Assembly (NCBI GenBank): GCA_022036555.1
Contig: CM039139.1
Coordinates: 19,057,376 to 19,121,375 of the forward strand
Direction of reading: 5' to 3'
Source of the DNA: Microstegium vimineum
Lineage: Eukaryota; Streptophyta; Magnoliopsida; Poales; Poaceae
DNA length: 64,000 nt
Numbering within the stretch: position 1 is the stretch's first letter; each line of letters begins with the position of its first letter. Positions 44,885-56,434 of this stretch are shown one piece after another. A program made the position numbers and the translations under genes. A model generated the notes under the pieces. It was not told the origin of the DNA, did not search any database, and saw only the letters and a list, made by a program, of their open reading frames with translations.

Positions 44885-47800
44885 ATGGCCAAGTACAGCC
44901 TTGTCGGTCCCGATGACTGGCTCGCGTCTTCGATGACCGACTCACGCCTGGGGGATCTGGTGGAGAGCGGCCTCCTCCGGCGTGTCACCTCGATCGACCG
45001 ACCGGAGTGGATGGTGCCGCCACCGGAGCATGTCGAGCCCAACCCGCCGGAGGGGTATGTGGTGAGCTTCGAGGTCTTCCACCGAGCGGGACTAGGTGCC
45101 CCACCCAGCCGTCTTCTGCGCGCGATCCTCTACCACTATGGCGTGGAGCTTCAACACCTCACCCCCAACGGCATCTGCCATGCGGCGGTGTTTGCCGCCG
45201 TGTGCGAAGGCTACCTCGGATCGAGCCCCACTGGGAGCTGTGGCTCCATCTCTTCGAGGCGAACATCTTCCACGCGTCGGCCATCATGGGCACCCGCAAG
45301 ATGGTCAGGGTCGGGTGCTGCTGCATCGCCCTCAAGTGGTTGGATTTCTGGATCCCTGTGAAGCTTTCGTCGAGCCACTCCGGATGGCACTCCGGGTGGT
45401 TTTACCTGAGGAACGACGACAGCCTGCTCCCCGCCTACACCGGGAGGACGATCGACGCGCAGCCCGACTGCTGGAGGTACGGCGTCGTGCAGAATAAGCA
45501 GCGCCTCCTCGACAACCTGCTGGACGCGGTCGGGGGTCTGAATAAGGAGGGGCTCATGGCGGCGATCGTCGCGTCGGCATTCCATCAGCGGCGGGTCGTG
45601 CCGCTGATGGCTCGACCCCTCCGCCTCGACGAGATGCATCTGGGGGTCGACCTCTCGGGGTGTCGCCTCCTGGGAGACGAGCTGCCCCCCGAGAGGGTGG
45701 TCTGCCGCGTCCGCCACTTCTTCGCGGGCTCGTTCGACGCCAAGAACGTCGTCAGGATCCCCATGAGGCCGGACGAGGGGTACATCGAGCTGGTAGAATC
45801 CTCTTCCTCTGTTAGAGTTCTTGTGTTTGCCTTGTTCGCCTTTTTTGCTTGCGTTCTGACTGCCTTGCGTTCCCCAGGGGAACGTTCCCTTCCGGAAGTC
45901 GCTCCCGCCGGTGAAGGAGGACCGGGCTGATTCCCAGGCGAGGCGCCTCCAGGCCGAGAAGGACAAGGAGGCCAAGGACAAGGCCAAGAAGGCCAAGGCT
46001 AACAGGGCCGGGAGAAAGAGGCGAGGGATCAGCGCCGGGCCCGACAGAGGCGGGAGGGCCTTCCCGAGGAGGAATCGCCCTCGGAAGAGGAGGACGAGGA
46101 GGAGGAGGAGGACAGCGACAATGATGTCGAGGTGGACTGGAGCGAGGAGGAACAGACGGCGCCCGAACAGAGGGTGGTCGTCGGAACCGGAGGAGGAGAG
46201 GGGTCGACGTCGAGGTCGGCCCCTATTGTTGAAGCCGAGCCACGGGGGGAACGCCCCATGGCTTCCCAAGATGAAGTGCCACGACAGACGTGCAGGCGGT
46301 CGTCGCGATCCCCGTCGGGGGGTCGATCGGGCGCGCCCTCGGGGCCTGCCGCATCGAGCACACGGGCGTTGGGCCCGTCGGCACAGGAGGAAACCAGCAG
46401 GGGGACGACGGGAGCGTCGTCGACCCCTGCCCAGGAGACAGCGTCGAGGGCGGCCTCGACCCCCGCCACCCGGCGGGTTGTGTTCAAGCCCTTGATCGGC
46501 CCGAGGGCCGTCGGCCAGAAGCGCCTGGCCCCGAAGGGGTAAGTTACCTTTCGGTTGATCGAGGGTGTTGTTTGCATTTTTCTTTTTGTTGCTGACGACC
46601 TGTGCCTATCATCGTGCACGGGTTTCTTTCTTAGTTCGAAGCGCCCACAAGAGGATGCGTCCCTCGCCCCTGCCAAGAAGCTGAAGGTGGGGGCTGCAGT
46701 CGGGGCGTCCGTCGAGGCCAGTCCCGCTGCCCTGCCCCCTTCGACGCTTACCCCCGAGGCGGCGTGGGCAGCCAAGGCTCGGGAGGCGATGGAGCGAGGG
46801 ACAGCGCAGGGCGCCTCGGCACCTGCTCAGGCGGGAGAGGAGACGGGCCTGCCCGCCCCGCCGGCGAGGGCCACCGAAGTGACGGGCGTCGCCGCGCCCG
46901 TGCAGCTGTCGGAGGGAGTCGCACCCGGTGCCTCAGAAGGCGAGGGACCTGCGTCGACGGCGGTTGCAGTCGAGGGGGGCGAGCCCCAAGCTGCCGCTGA
47001 GATGGAGGTGGTCGGGCCCCAAGTTGCTGCGAACGAGGGGGAGGCCCTGGCTCACCCAACGCCGAGGCGGTGGCCCGAGGGTCTAGCCTCGCTGGAGGCG
47101 CGACTGCGACTCGAGCGTGAGGGCATGGCCGCTGCCCCATCTGAGGGCCCTTCGCCGACGCCGGAGGTCGAGAAGGGGGGTCGGGTCGAGCGGCCCGAGG
47201 CGTCACCAGCGCCGGAGAAGGGCGGGATGCTGATGGAGTCCACCGCCGAAGAGGTGGCCGAGATGGTGGCCGAGCTGGTGGACTCGGCGGAGACGACCGC
47301 CGTCGCAGCCCCTCGTGCGGAACCGGAGGTGGCTCGGCCTCGCCTCGAGGCTAGGGGGTCGTTGTCTCGAGGTAAGTTGTGCTCCGACTTATTCGAGCCG
47401 TAGTGGGTCTGTGGTGTCGGGTACTGATCTCTTCGTGCCTTTCCCCATGCAGGGTCGTTCTGCTGGCCGGGGCTTCCTCTGCCCGGTGGTGAAGGCTCGG
47501 CGGGACCGTCGACGTCCTCGCGGGGTGGCCCCGAGGCCGGGAGAGGCTAGGCGGAGGGGTTTTCCCCCTTCTTCACTTGGCAAGAGGAGGTGGAGCGCCG
47601 GGGGGGGGGGGTGCCGCCGAAGTGCGCCAGGGTGTCATGCGGGAGGTCCAGGAGAGGATCGCCACCCGCAGTGCGTACTGGGGACAAGAGGTCCTTGAGC
47701 TGGCGGATCCTCAAGACCCTGAGCAGCTCTTCCTTACGCTCGACGACCAGGCCGAGCTCCGGCAGTGGGAGCACCTCGAGGAGTACTGGGCCTAGTTCGA

Positions 47801-48996
47801 GCACTCGGTGTGCCTCGCCGCGAATGTCGTTGCCGTGGACATATGTCGGGGGATGGAGGTGGGTTTCGTTCTCCCTTAGACTTTGCTTGGATTGCCTGAT
47901 TGTTGTTCGCTGACGGTCTTCCTTTTCATCCTTGTCAGACGCTGCGGGCGAGGGCCAAGGCGGCAGCCGCTCGGGAGGATGCCGAGTCGAAGGTCGCCCA
48001 CGCGAGGGCCGACTTTACGGCCGTGCAGGAGGCAGCCCGGGTCGCCCAGGAGACGGCGCAGTCGAGGCTCGACGACGCCCTTCAGTCGACCATCAAGGTC
48101 GGGCATGAGCGGGACGCTGCCCTCGAGGCCAAGCGCAAGGCTGAGGAGGAGGCCGCCCGGCTGAAGGAGGAGTTGGCCCGGGCGACGGAGGGCATCGAGG
48201 GCTCCAGGCAGACCTCGACGCCGTCTCCCGCGAGCGCGGCACGCTGGCCATGGCGGAAGAGAAGGCTCGGACCCGTGCGATCTCCTTGGGCGTGGTGGCG
48301 ATGAACCAGAAGAGAGCCCTCGATGATGCAGGCAAGACCATCGAGGGCCTCGATGCTAAGGTCAGTGTCCAGGCCACTGAGCTTATCGACGTCCGCCGCC
48401 AACTTGTGGAGACCAAGTGAGGCTACGCCACCCTGGAGGCGCACGCCCAAGGTGAGTTTCTCGAGGGTGTTGTTGAACCTGTCCGGCCTCAACCCTTTTT
48501 CTGCGCTTTTGGGTTTTGACCGAGTTGCGTGTTTGTTTTGGCAGAGCTCGCAGCAGACAAGGCCCGAGCCCACGAGGACCTGACCAATCTTCAGGGCCTC
48601 CTTGGGACGGAGGCAAACCTCAACGCGAGGCTCTTGGGCGTCATCAACACCTTCTGCGACGACCTCTTGGTCGAGCCGGAGCCATAGGTCGAGGGCGACG
48701 CTCGAGGGGACTCCCTGCTGCGCCACTTCTACTCCATGACGCAGGAGGTGACGGAGCACGTCCGTGTTGCCCTGCATGTGGGCGTGAAGCGGGCCCTCGC
48801 GGTCGTGAACTCGGCCTACAATTATGACCTCAACGTCGTCGCCAACGGGTTTGCCACCGACCCGAGGCTGACCGACGAAGAGAACGACGTGAGGTGCCAG
48901 AAGATGATGGATCTTGCGGAGGTGCCCGGAGGCGAGCTGGCGAAGCTCTTTGAGCCTGAGGTGATCCCCTCGGCGGACGGAGGTGGCGCCGAGTAG
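44885..48996 (+). pseudogene. Antisense gene of the Tat element (putative gypsy-type transposon protein)
   Basis: A multi-exon plus-strand gene opposite to gag-pol. It starts MAKYSLVGPDDWLASSM at 44885 with the conserved block of the family labelled putative gypsy-type transposon (PF04195): VVSFEVFHRAGLGAPPSRLL, and after a one-base frameshift near 45222, EPHWELWLHLFEAN. A donor at 45792/45793 and acceptor at 45877/45878 remove a short intron. Then come an acidic stretch (EEEDEEEEEDSDNDVEVDW, about 46065-46135), a low-complexity Ala/Glu region (46636-47370), a coiled-coil segment rich in Ala/Glu/Arg (about 47940-48230), and a conserved end near NTFCDDLL and LRHFYSMTQEV, with a stop near 48996. 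In-frame stops (near 47547, 47793 and 48685) and frameshifts show decay. Function is unknown; related antisense genes occur in RIRE2/Grande-type elements. Confidence 0.7.
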
Positions 48997-49928
48997 CCCT
49001 CGGATGTTGTCGATGAGCTTCTGCAGACTCTTCACCTTCCGATGTGGCCAACGCGTGATGCCCAACTTCCTGCATTGCTTCTTGAGGACGGTGACCCCCT
49101 CGCTGAGTAGTCCCAGGCCTGCGAGCCATATCTGGACAAGAAGGTCCGTGTAACAGTTAGGCTTTTGTAATGATACAATGCCGAGCCCCCGAGGGCTTCT
49201 TATATCTAATGCATTTTGATCGAGATGCACATTGTTATTTTTACTCCTCGAGCTCTCTCTGCTTTTCTTTGCCTGAGTCGACGCTTGTGGACTAAGTGTT
49301 CGACGCACGCTCGTATCCCTTGAAGGGGGGGAGCGAGCGGGGATACCATAGCCCTGGGGCATAGGAGAGTCCCTGGCTCGACGACACCCGCGACCCTTAG
49401 GGAGTTCGAGGCGTATTTACTTTAGTCATGGAGCGTATTCGAGGGAAAGATCGAGAGGGAGAGCCAAGTTTCGAAAAAATGTTCGAGTTTTTCGGGGACT
49501 TAGGAGGGGGTGCCCCCCTGTTAGCCCCCGAGGGAGGCTCGACTCTGCGGGGGCAGGGTCGAGTCTACCTTTTCGACCACGAGCGGTGATCTCTCGAGTC
49601 ATTCTTACTTCCACCGTCCTTGGCGCTACGCTTTTTGACGCAGTTGTTGGACGCATGCCCGAGGCCTCGAGGGAGGGAGTGAGCGGGAGTACCTTGGCCC
49701 GGGGGCGTAGGAGAGTTCCTGGCTCGGCACCTCTCGACCCTTGTGGGTCTCGAGTGTGCGTCCTATCCTACGCTAAGCGTGCTTTGAGGGGCAGAAGAAA
49801 GAGAGGCGTTGAGGGGTAGAGCAAATCTACCCCGAGTCACGAATGAAGATGAAAGCGCTAGGATCGCGGATTTTCTGTTCATTCGAGAATTTGTTCATAA
49901 ATGCGAAAATGCACGAGGCCTCGAGGCC

Positions 49929-50195
49929 TTAGGGATAGAAACGACGTAGCTGTTCGATGTTCCACACGTTGGTGAAGATCTCGCCCTTCTCGTTCTTCAA
50001 TTTGTAAGTGCCGGGTTTCAGCACCTCTGCCACGATGAAGGGTCCCTCCCAAGGTGGCGTCAGCTTGTGACGCCCCTTGTTGCTTTGTCGACGGCGCAGA
50101 ACGAGGTCGCCGACGTCGAGGTCCCTTTTGCGTACGTTTTTGTCGTGGTAGCGCCGCAGCGTTTGCTGGTACTTTGCCGACTTGAAGAGGGCCAC
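49929..50195 (-). pseudogene. Gypsy integrase C-terminal domain
   Basis: Frame containing YHDKNVRKRDLDVGDLVLRR and WEGPFIVAEVLKPGTYKL, typical of the chromatin-proximal C-terminal region of gypsy integrases, ending at the TAA-type stop at 49929. It is separated from the core domain by frame breaks at 50196-50351. Confidence 0.8.
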
Positions 50196-50351
50196 ATCAC
50201 GGGCTTCCTCGAGCTGGTCGAGGGAGTCCTCTCGGGCTACTGTGTTGGCTTGCTCGTTGTAGGCTTTCAGTCAAGGGGACCCGTACTCGAGGTCAGTGGG
50301 GAGGACGGCCTCGGACCCATAGACCAAGAAGAACGGAGAGAACCCTGTGGC

Positions 50352-50700
50352 TCAACTTGGTGTCGTTCGGAGACTCCATAGCACAGTGGGCAGCTCATTG
50401 ACCCATCTCTTGCCATGTCTGTTTAGCCGATCGAAGATCCTTGGCTTCAGGCCCTGCAAAACCATACCATTGGCGCGCTCGACCTGACCGGTAGTTCGAG
50501 GGTGGGCGACTGCGGACCAATTCACCCTGATGTGGTGATGGTCACAGAAGTCTAGGAACTTTTGGCAGGTGAATTGCGTGCCGTTGTCGGTGATGATGAC
50601 GTTGGGGACTCTGAAGCGGTGGATGATGTCGGTGAAGAATAACACGGCCTGTCGAGACTGGATGTTGGCGATGGGTCGAGCCTCGATCTACTTCAAGAAC
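50352..50700 (-). pseudogene. Gypsy integrase catalytic core
   Basis: Carries ITDNGTQFTCQKFLDFC (second catalytic Asp) and AHPRTTGQVERANGMVLQGL (catalytic Glu) of the DDE integrase core. The first Asp lies upstream in GLDMVGPL (50765-50790), in a different frame. Frame breaks on both sides indicate decay. Confidence 0.85.
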
Positions 50701-50704
50701 TTGT

Positions 50705-51784
50705 CTATAGCCACGAGGAGGTGAGTGTGGCCACCTTGGTTATTTTCAGGGGGCCGACCATGTCGAGCCCCCATACTGCGAACGACCAGGTTATGGGTAT
50801 CATATGAAGAGCTTGAGCGGGTAGGTGGGTCTGCCTGGCGTAGAATTGGCATCCCTTGCAGGATCGGACGAGTTTAGTGGCGTCGGTGACGGTCGTCGGC
50901 CAGTAGAAGCCTTGTCGGAAGGCACTTCCTACCAGCGTTCTCGGCGCCGCGTGGTGGCCACAAGCCCCCGAGTGTAGATCCTTCAACAGTGCCCTCCCCT
51001 CCTCGAGGGTGAGGCAGCGTTGAAGTACACCAGACGGGCTGCGTCGATATAGCTTGTGGCCATCCCCGTACAGGACGTAGGTTTTGGCGCGTCGAGCTAC
51101 TCGACGGGCCTCCGTGCGGTCCTCTGGGAGTTCGCCCCGTGTCAGGTACTCGAGGTAGGGTGCGCGCCAATCCGTCGGAGGGGTTGGCGCTGCGGCAGCC
51201 CCGTCGATTTCCATGACTTCTTCCCCGCTCGAGGAGGGCTCGGTCGAGGGGGGTGGATCGACCCCCTGCTCGAGGGCGGGAGCCCCCGAGTCGAGGTCGA
51301 TGGACGGCTTGTGAAGGTCCCTCGAGAGGACGTCGGGAGGGACCGTACCTCGAGTAGACGCGATTTTGGCCAGATCGTCGGCAGCTTCGTTGTACCGACG
51401 GGCTACGTGGGTGAGCTCGAGGCCGTAGAATTTGTCCTCGAGTTTTTGGACCTCCTTGCAATATGCTTCCATCCTTGGGTCGTGGCAGCTCGAATCTTTC
51501 ATCACTTGGTCGATCACCAACTGAGAGTCCCCTCGCACGTCAAGGCGTCGAACCGCGAGCTCGATGGCGATGCGCAGGCCGTTGACGAGGGCCTCGTATT
51601 CGGCGACGTTGTTGGAGGCGGGGAAGTGGAGCCAGATGACGTAGCGCATGTGAACCCCTGAGGGTGATATGAACAGCAATCCGGCGCCTGCCCCCGTCTT
51701 CATCAACGATCCGTTGAAGTACATGGCCCAGAGCTCGTTCTGAACCTGCGCCGGGGGGTAGTTGGGTGTCGGTCCATTCTGCAA
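50705..51784 (-). pseudogene. Second (plant-type) RNase H and integrase zinc-binding domain
   Basis: 359-codon frame. The first part is an additional RNase H domain (WAMYFNGSLMKTGAGAGLLF, NNVAEYEALVNGLRIA, VRGDSQLV, ARRYNEAADDLA) of the kind found in Tat-lineage elements. The first catalytic Asp, normally in YFDGS, is Asn here. The second part has the integrase HHCC region (SGACGHHAAPRTL ... VRSCKGCQFYARQ) and the start of the core (GLDMVGPLK). Confidence 0.85.
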
Positions 51785-51785
51785 C

Positions 51786-53159
51786 GAAATCTGCCAGTAC
51801 CTGAGACCTGATGGCCTTCCGAGGGGCGTAGGAGAGAGTCTCCCCCATGAGCTCGGTCGACCACTTGGCGATCCTTCCAGATGCCTCCCAGTTCTGGATT
51901 ATCTCTCCGAGGGGGAAAGATGAGACCACAGTGACCGGGTGGCCTAGGAAATAGTGCTGGAGCTTATGACGAGTGAGGACGATCGCGTACAATAGCTTCT
52001 GGATGTGAGGGTACCTCGTCTTGGTCTCGAAAAGCACCTCGCTCACGAAGTAGACAGGCCTCTGAACCGGCAGGGCGTGTCCTTTTTCCTCCCTCTCGAC
52101 TACTACGACCGCGCTGACAACCTGGGTAGTAGCTGCGACGTAGAGCAAGAGGGGCTCGGCCGGACTCGGGGGTACCAAGACCGAAGGCGAGGTGAGCAGG
52201 GCTTTAAGCTTCGAGAGCGACTCCTCGGCCTCGGGTGTCCACGCGAAGTGTTCCGTCTTTTTCAGGAGGCGGTAAAGGGGTAGGGCCTTCTCTCCGAGCC
52301 TCGAGATGAACCGGCTGAGGGCGGCGAGGCACCCCGTGACCCTTTGCACGCTCTTGAGGTCGTTGATCGGGCCCATCCTCGTGATTGCGGTTACCTTCTC
52401 GGGATTGGCCTCGATCCCGCGCTGGGAAACTATGTACCCCAAGAGCATGCCTCGGGGGACCCCGAAGACACACTTCTCAGGGTTTAGTTTTATGCGATTC
52501 GCCCGGAGGCACCCAAACGCGATCTCGAGGTCCCCGATCAAGTTTCCAACTATCTTGGACTTGACCACGATGTCGTCGACGTAGGCCTCGACGGTCGGCC
52601 CTAGGTGTTTCCCGAAGACGTGGAGCATGCATCGCTGGTAGGTGGCCCCGACGTTTCGCAAACCGAAGGGCATGGTGAGGTAGAAAAACATGCCAAAGGG
52701 AGTGATGAAGGAAGTCACGAGCTGATCGGACTCCTTCATCTTTATTTGGTGGTAGCCGGAGTATGCATCAAGGAAGCAGAGAGTTTCACATCCCGCAGTG
52801 GAATCTACTATTTGATCGATGCGTGGTGGTGGGAAAGGAACCTTGGGACAAGCTTTATTTAAACTGGTGTAGTCTACACACATCCTATCCTTCCCATTCT
52901 TTTTCTTAACAAGTATGGGGTTAGCTAACCACTCGGGATGATGTACCTCCTTGATGAATCCGGCCTTCAAAAGCTTGTCGACCTCCTCCCCGATGATTCT
53001 GCGCTTCTCCTCGTCGAAGCGGCGCAGCCGTTGCTTCACCGGTTTGGACCTGGCTCGAATGTCCAAGGAGTGCTCGGCGACCTCCCTCGGAATGCCCGGC
53101 ATATCTGAGGGACTCCATGCGAACACGTCGACATTCGCTCGGAGAAAGTCGACGAGCAC
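51786..53159 (-). pseudogene. Gypsy reverse transcriptase and RNase H
   Basis: A long frame with the RT signature blocks ANPILVKKKNGKDRMCVDY, FLDAYSGYHQIKM, TMPFGLRNVGATYQR, the catalytic EAYVDDIVVKSK and LLGYIVSQRGIEANPEK. The RNase H connection domain follows (LLLYVAATTQVVSAVVV; YFVSEVLFETKTRY). The YVDD aspartates are present. A TAG separates it from the protease on the 5' side (53166-53168), and a frame change near 51785 from the second RNase H. Confidence 0.92.
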
Positions 53160-53168
53160 TGCTTCCTA

Positions 53169-53900
53169 TTTGGGCTCGAGGGTGGCGCTGATCGTCAGCA
53201 CTTTCCCATCCGCGAGGCCGGGGTCGAGCGGGACGGTCTTGGTGTCTTCCGCCGGCTTGAAGTTGCCGGCGTGTCGCTTGGGGTCGGGGATCTCGCCGGA
53301 CAAATCGTCGAGGGCCGCGGGGATGGCCGAATCCTCGATAGCTTTGGCTTTTTCCACGCACTCGACGTCGCAGTCGTATGCGTGCTCGTAGGAGGTGTCG
53401 ACGGTGATGACCCCCGAGGGCCCTGGCATCTTGAGCTTGAGGTAGGTGTAGTTCGAGACCACCATGAACTTCGCGTACCTCGGTCTACCGATGATGGCGT
53501 GGTAGGTGCCTCGGAATGCAACCACCTCGAAGGTCAACTCTTCCTTTCAGAAGTTCGAGGGGACGCCGAAACAGACAGGTAGCTTGATGCGGCCGATCGG
53601 GAGTGCCTTCTTCCCCGGGACGATCCCGTGGAACCCCCCCGCGCTGGGCAGGAGCATGGTCCTCGGGATTCCCAGGAGGTCGAGGGTCTCGGTATAGATG
53701 ATGTTGGGGCTGCTCCCCCCATCCATGAGTACCTTTGTGAGGCGGGTGTTGAGGATGATCGGATCGACGACGAGCGGGTAGACCCCTGCGTTGGGGATGT
53801 GCTCGGGGTGGTCGTCCTGGTCGAAGGTGATCGGCGTGTGTGACCAGTCAAGGTACCGAGGAGCCTGGGCTCGAACGGAGAAAACCTCTCAACGCTCCCT
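53169..53900 (-). pseudogene. Gypsy aspartic protease region
   Basis: Contains the retroviral-type active-site segment VLMDGGSSPNIIY (Asp-Gly-Gly-Ser in place of the usual DTGA/DSGA, common in Tat elements) and AFRGTYHAIIGRPRYAKF. An in-frame TGA near 53547 and the TAG at 53166-53168 interrupt the gag-pol reading. Confidence 0.8.
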
Positions 53901-53945
53901 CTTGCGCTGGCGCGTGGTGAGTCGAGTCGAGGGCCTCCCCATAGA

Positions 53946-56377
53946 TCATGTAGCAGTCATGGATTTCGGAGAAGCCCCCTTTCTTGACATCGCCTTTGAC
54001 GAGGAGGTCGCAGGGCGGGTCTTCTTTGCCGTCGTCTCTCCTAAAGCCAGGGGGATGAAGTGCTTTCGAAGCATGCGACAGTCCTCGAGGCGGTGGTTGG
54101 CCGGTCCCATATGATAGGGACAGGGCTCCTTCAGCATCTTGTCGAAGACGCCCCCGTCGGGAGGGGGCCCTCGAATCTTTTTCTTGTCTGCCGCAGCGAC
54201 AAGGTCGTCGGGCCCGTCGTCGGGCTCGACGTCGGGCTCGACGTTGTGTCGGCCCGGTTGGTTCTTCTTCTTCTTCTTCTTCCTGCCGCCATTGCCGTTG
54301 TTGTTCCTTCTGGGCCCATTGTTCTTCTTGGGCTCGTTGTCCGAGCCCCCAGGCTCATCCGCCTTGCCCTTCCCCTTCTCTGGAGGTATCTGGAAGAACA
54401 CGTCGACGGCCTCTTCGCCAGCTGCATAGTTGGCGATGATGTCCATGAGCTCGTTGGCGGTCTTGGGGGTGTTTCGCCCCAGCTCCCGCACCAACTCCTT
54501 GCAGGTCATTCCGGCGATGAACGCCGTAATGACCTCGTGGTCGGAGATGTGGCTTAGTGCGGTACGTTGCCTCGAGAATCGGCGGGTGAAGGCGCGAAGG
54601 GTCTCCCCTGGCTTCTGCTTGCAGCTGTGGAGGTCCCAGGGGTTGCCTGGTCGCTCGTAGGTGCCTTTGAAGTTGCCCTCGAAGATCCGGACCAGGTCGG
54701 GCCAGTCTTGGATCAAGTCCGGGGGCAGCTCCTCGAGCCATCTGCGAGCGGTGTCGGAGAGGAACGGTGGGAGTTGCCGAATGATGACGTGATCATTGTC
54801 GGGTCCTCCTAGCTGACGCGCCAGCCGGAAGTCGGCAAGCCAGAGCTCTGGCTTGGTTTTGCCATTGTACTTGACCAGGCTGGTGGGTGGACGGAAACGG
54901 ACGGGCAGGGGGGTCCGCCGGATGGTTCTGCCGAAGACTCGAGGCCCCGGTGGCTCCGGAGATCGGCATCGGTCTTCGTCGCTGTCGTAGCGCCCACCTC
55001 GGTGAGCACTGTAGCCTCGAGCCTCGGCGTCGCCGTACCGGCGTCGATTGTTCACCTGAGGGGGTTGATCGTCGACGAGGCGTTCCCGAACTGGTCGTCG
55101 CTCGACTTGGCCCTGGGGCGCTTTGTCCTGGTGGACGGATACCTCTCGATTTTGTCGAGGGGGTACTTCCTGACGCTCGGAGACAGCCCCTCGACGCCTC
55201 GAGGCCGAGCTCTCCTCCTGCTGCATGGCCGCAGTTTGGAGAAGCCCTGGATTTCGTCCCTGATACGCCGTGCTTGGGGTGTCGACGACGCCGGCATGTC
55301 ACAGAGCAGCATTGCGGCTGCTACGACATTCTGGCTAGCGCGGTTGAAGACTCGGGGTTCGGTGGCCCCCTCCTCGACGATCTGCTGGTGGACTTCCTGG
55401 GCCCGCTCGTGAGCTCCTCCACCCTGTGGGCGCCCTCGATCCCGCTCGAGGGTGTGCTCGAGTTGCTGAAGTCGCAGGCGCTCCTCCTCGAGCTTACTGA
55501 GCAGCTCTCGGACTTGCGTGATCTGGACGTCTGGGGGTGGATCGGCTTGGTTAGGACTTAGGGGGTTGGCACCTCGTGCTGGTGTGGCATTGCCCCCTCC
55601 TCCTTCTTCTGTGGCCGCGGTGTCGTCGATGTCATCCTGGGCGTCGGCTTGCTCGTCGAGGTGAAAGCATTCCCGGGTGGGATCGTAACTCTCATCAGGA
55701 GAGTCCAAGTCGGGGTCGGCGTGGTAGAAGTGGGGGAAAGATCCCTTACGCTCCTCGGCCAGGCGTCGCCGCAACGTGCCCCATGTCCGGGCTAGTCTTG
55801 GCTTCGGGTGTTCGCCCGGTGAAGAGGTGGTGACGGGGTTGATCGTCGCACGTGGCGGGGTCCCTGAAGACCTGCAACGTGTCTGTAGCTGCAGTTCCAC
55901 AAGGGCAGAACAAAGTCTCGCGCTGTTGTGGAGCCCGTACGGAAACGAATTACTCGGTGGTGACGGGGTCGAGTGTGTCGGAGAGGCCACGGGAGCCCCC
56001 GGGGACGACGACATGGCAGAGCCAAAGTCACGCCCGGAGGGGTGCCCGCCCCCGACCCACGCGCATGGGTCAAACAGATCCTCGCGGGGAGGGACTGTGT
56101 CGCCAGCTGGGGCCGGAGAAACGGCATCCGGCACCCTGGAGTCCGCACGGTGACGAGCGCGTCGGGTTCGCTCGCGCCTCCTCCTGATCGTAGGCCAGAG
56201 ACGTAAGCGGAGGGACCGTCGCCTGATCCTCGTTGTCCCCGGCACGCCGGAGTTGCTGCTGTCCAGGCCACGAGCGAAGAGAAAGACCATGTAGTGGCCC
56301 TGGCCCGTGGATATGAACCCTAGACTGCCGAACCAGACAACGATGGCGAAGGGTGGTGGTGGGATCGTGGAATCCAT
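53946..56377 (-). pseudogene. Gypsy gag
   Basis: Probable start at 56377 (MDSTIPPPPFAIVV). The N-terminal frame (to about 55230) includes EEERLRLQQLEHTLER (coiled-coil-like) and FNRASQNVVAAAMLL. After a one-base frameshift near 55240 the second frame (53946-55226) has the retrotransposon gag core (ARRWLEELPPDLIQDW, FEGNFKGTYERPGNPWDL, RQRTALSHISDHEVITAF) and a Lys-rich tract. CPYHMGPANHRLEDC near the end is a reduced knuckle-like motif. Structural protein of the virus-like particle; inactive as sequenced. Confidence 0.85.
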
Positions 56378-56414
56378 CTGAGAGAGTAGTTCGGAGTTGA
56401 TCGACACGCAATTC

Positions 56415-56434
56415 CCCCTACCTGGCGCGCCAAC
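56415..56434 (-). promoter_or_regulatory. Primer-binding site region of the gypsy element
   Basis: Directly inside the 5' LTR the minus strand reads GTTGGCGCGCCAGGTAGGGG, the usual position and TGG-type start of a tRNA primer site. The primer tRNA was not identified. Confidence 0.6.

Noticed and set aside
47547..49362. Long minus-strand frames over the antisense gene region, including 48082-49362
   Set aside because: They are complements of the plus-strand coiled-coil coding sequence; the plus strand has the family-like conserved blocks and splice borders.
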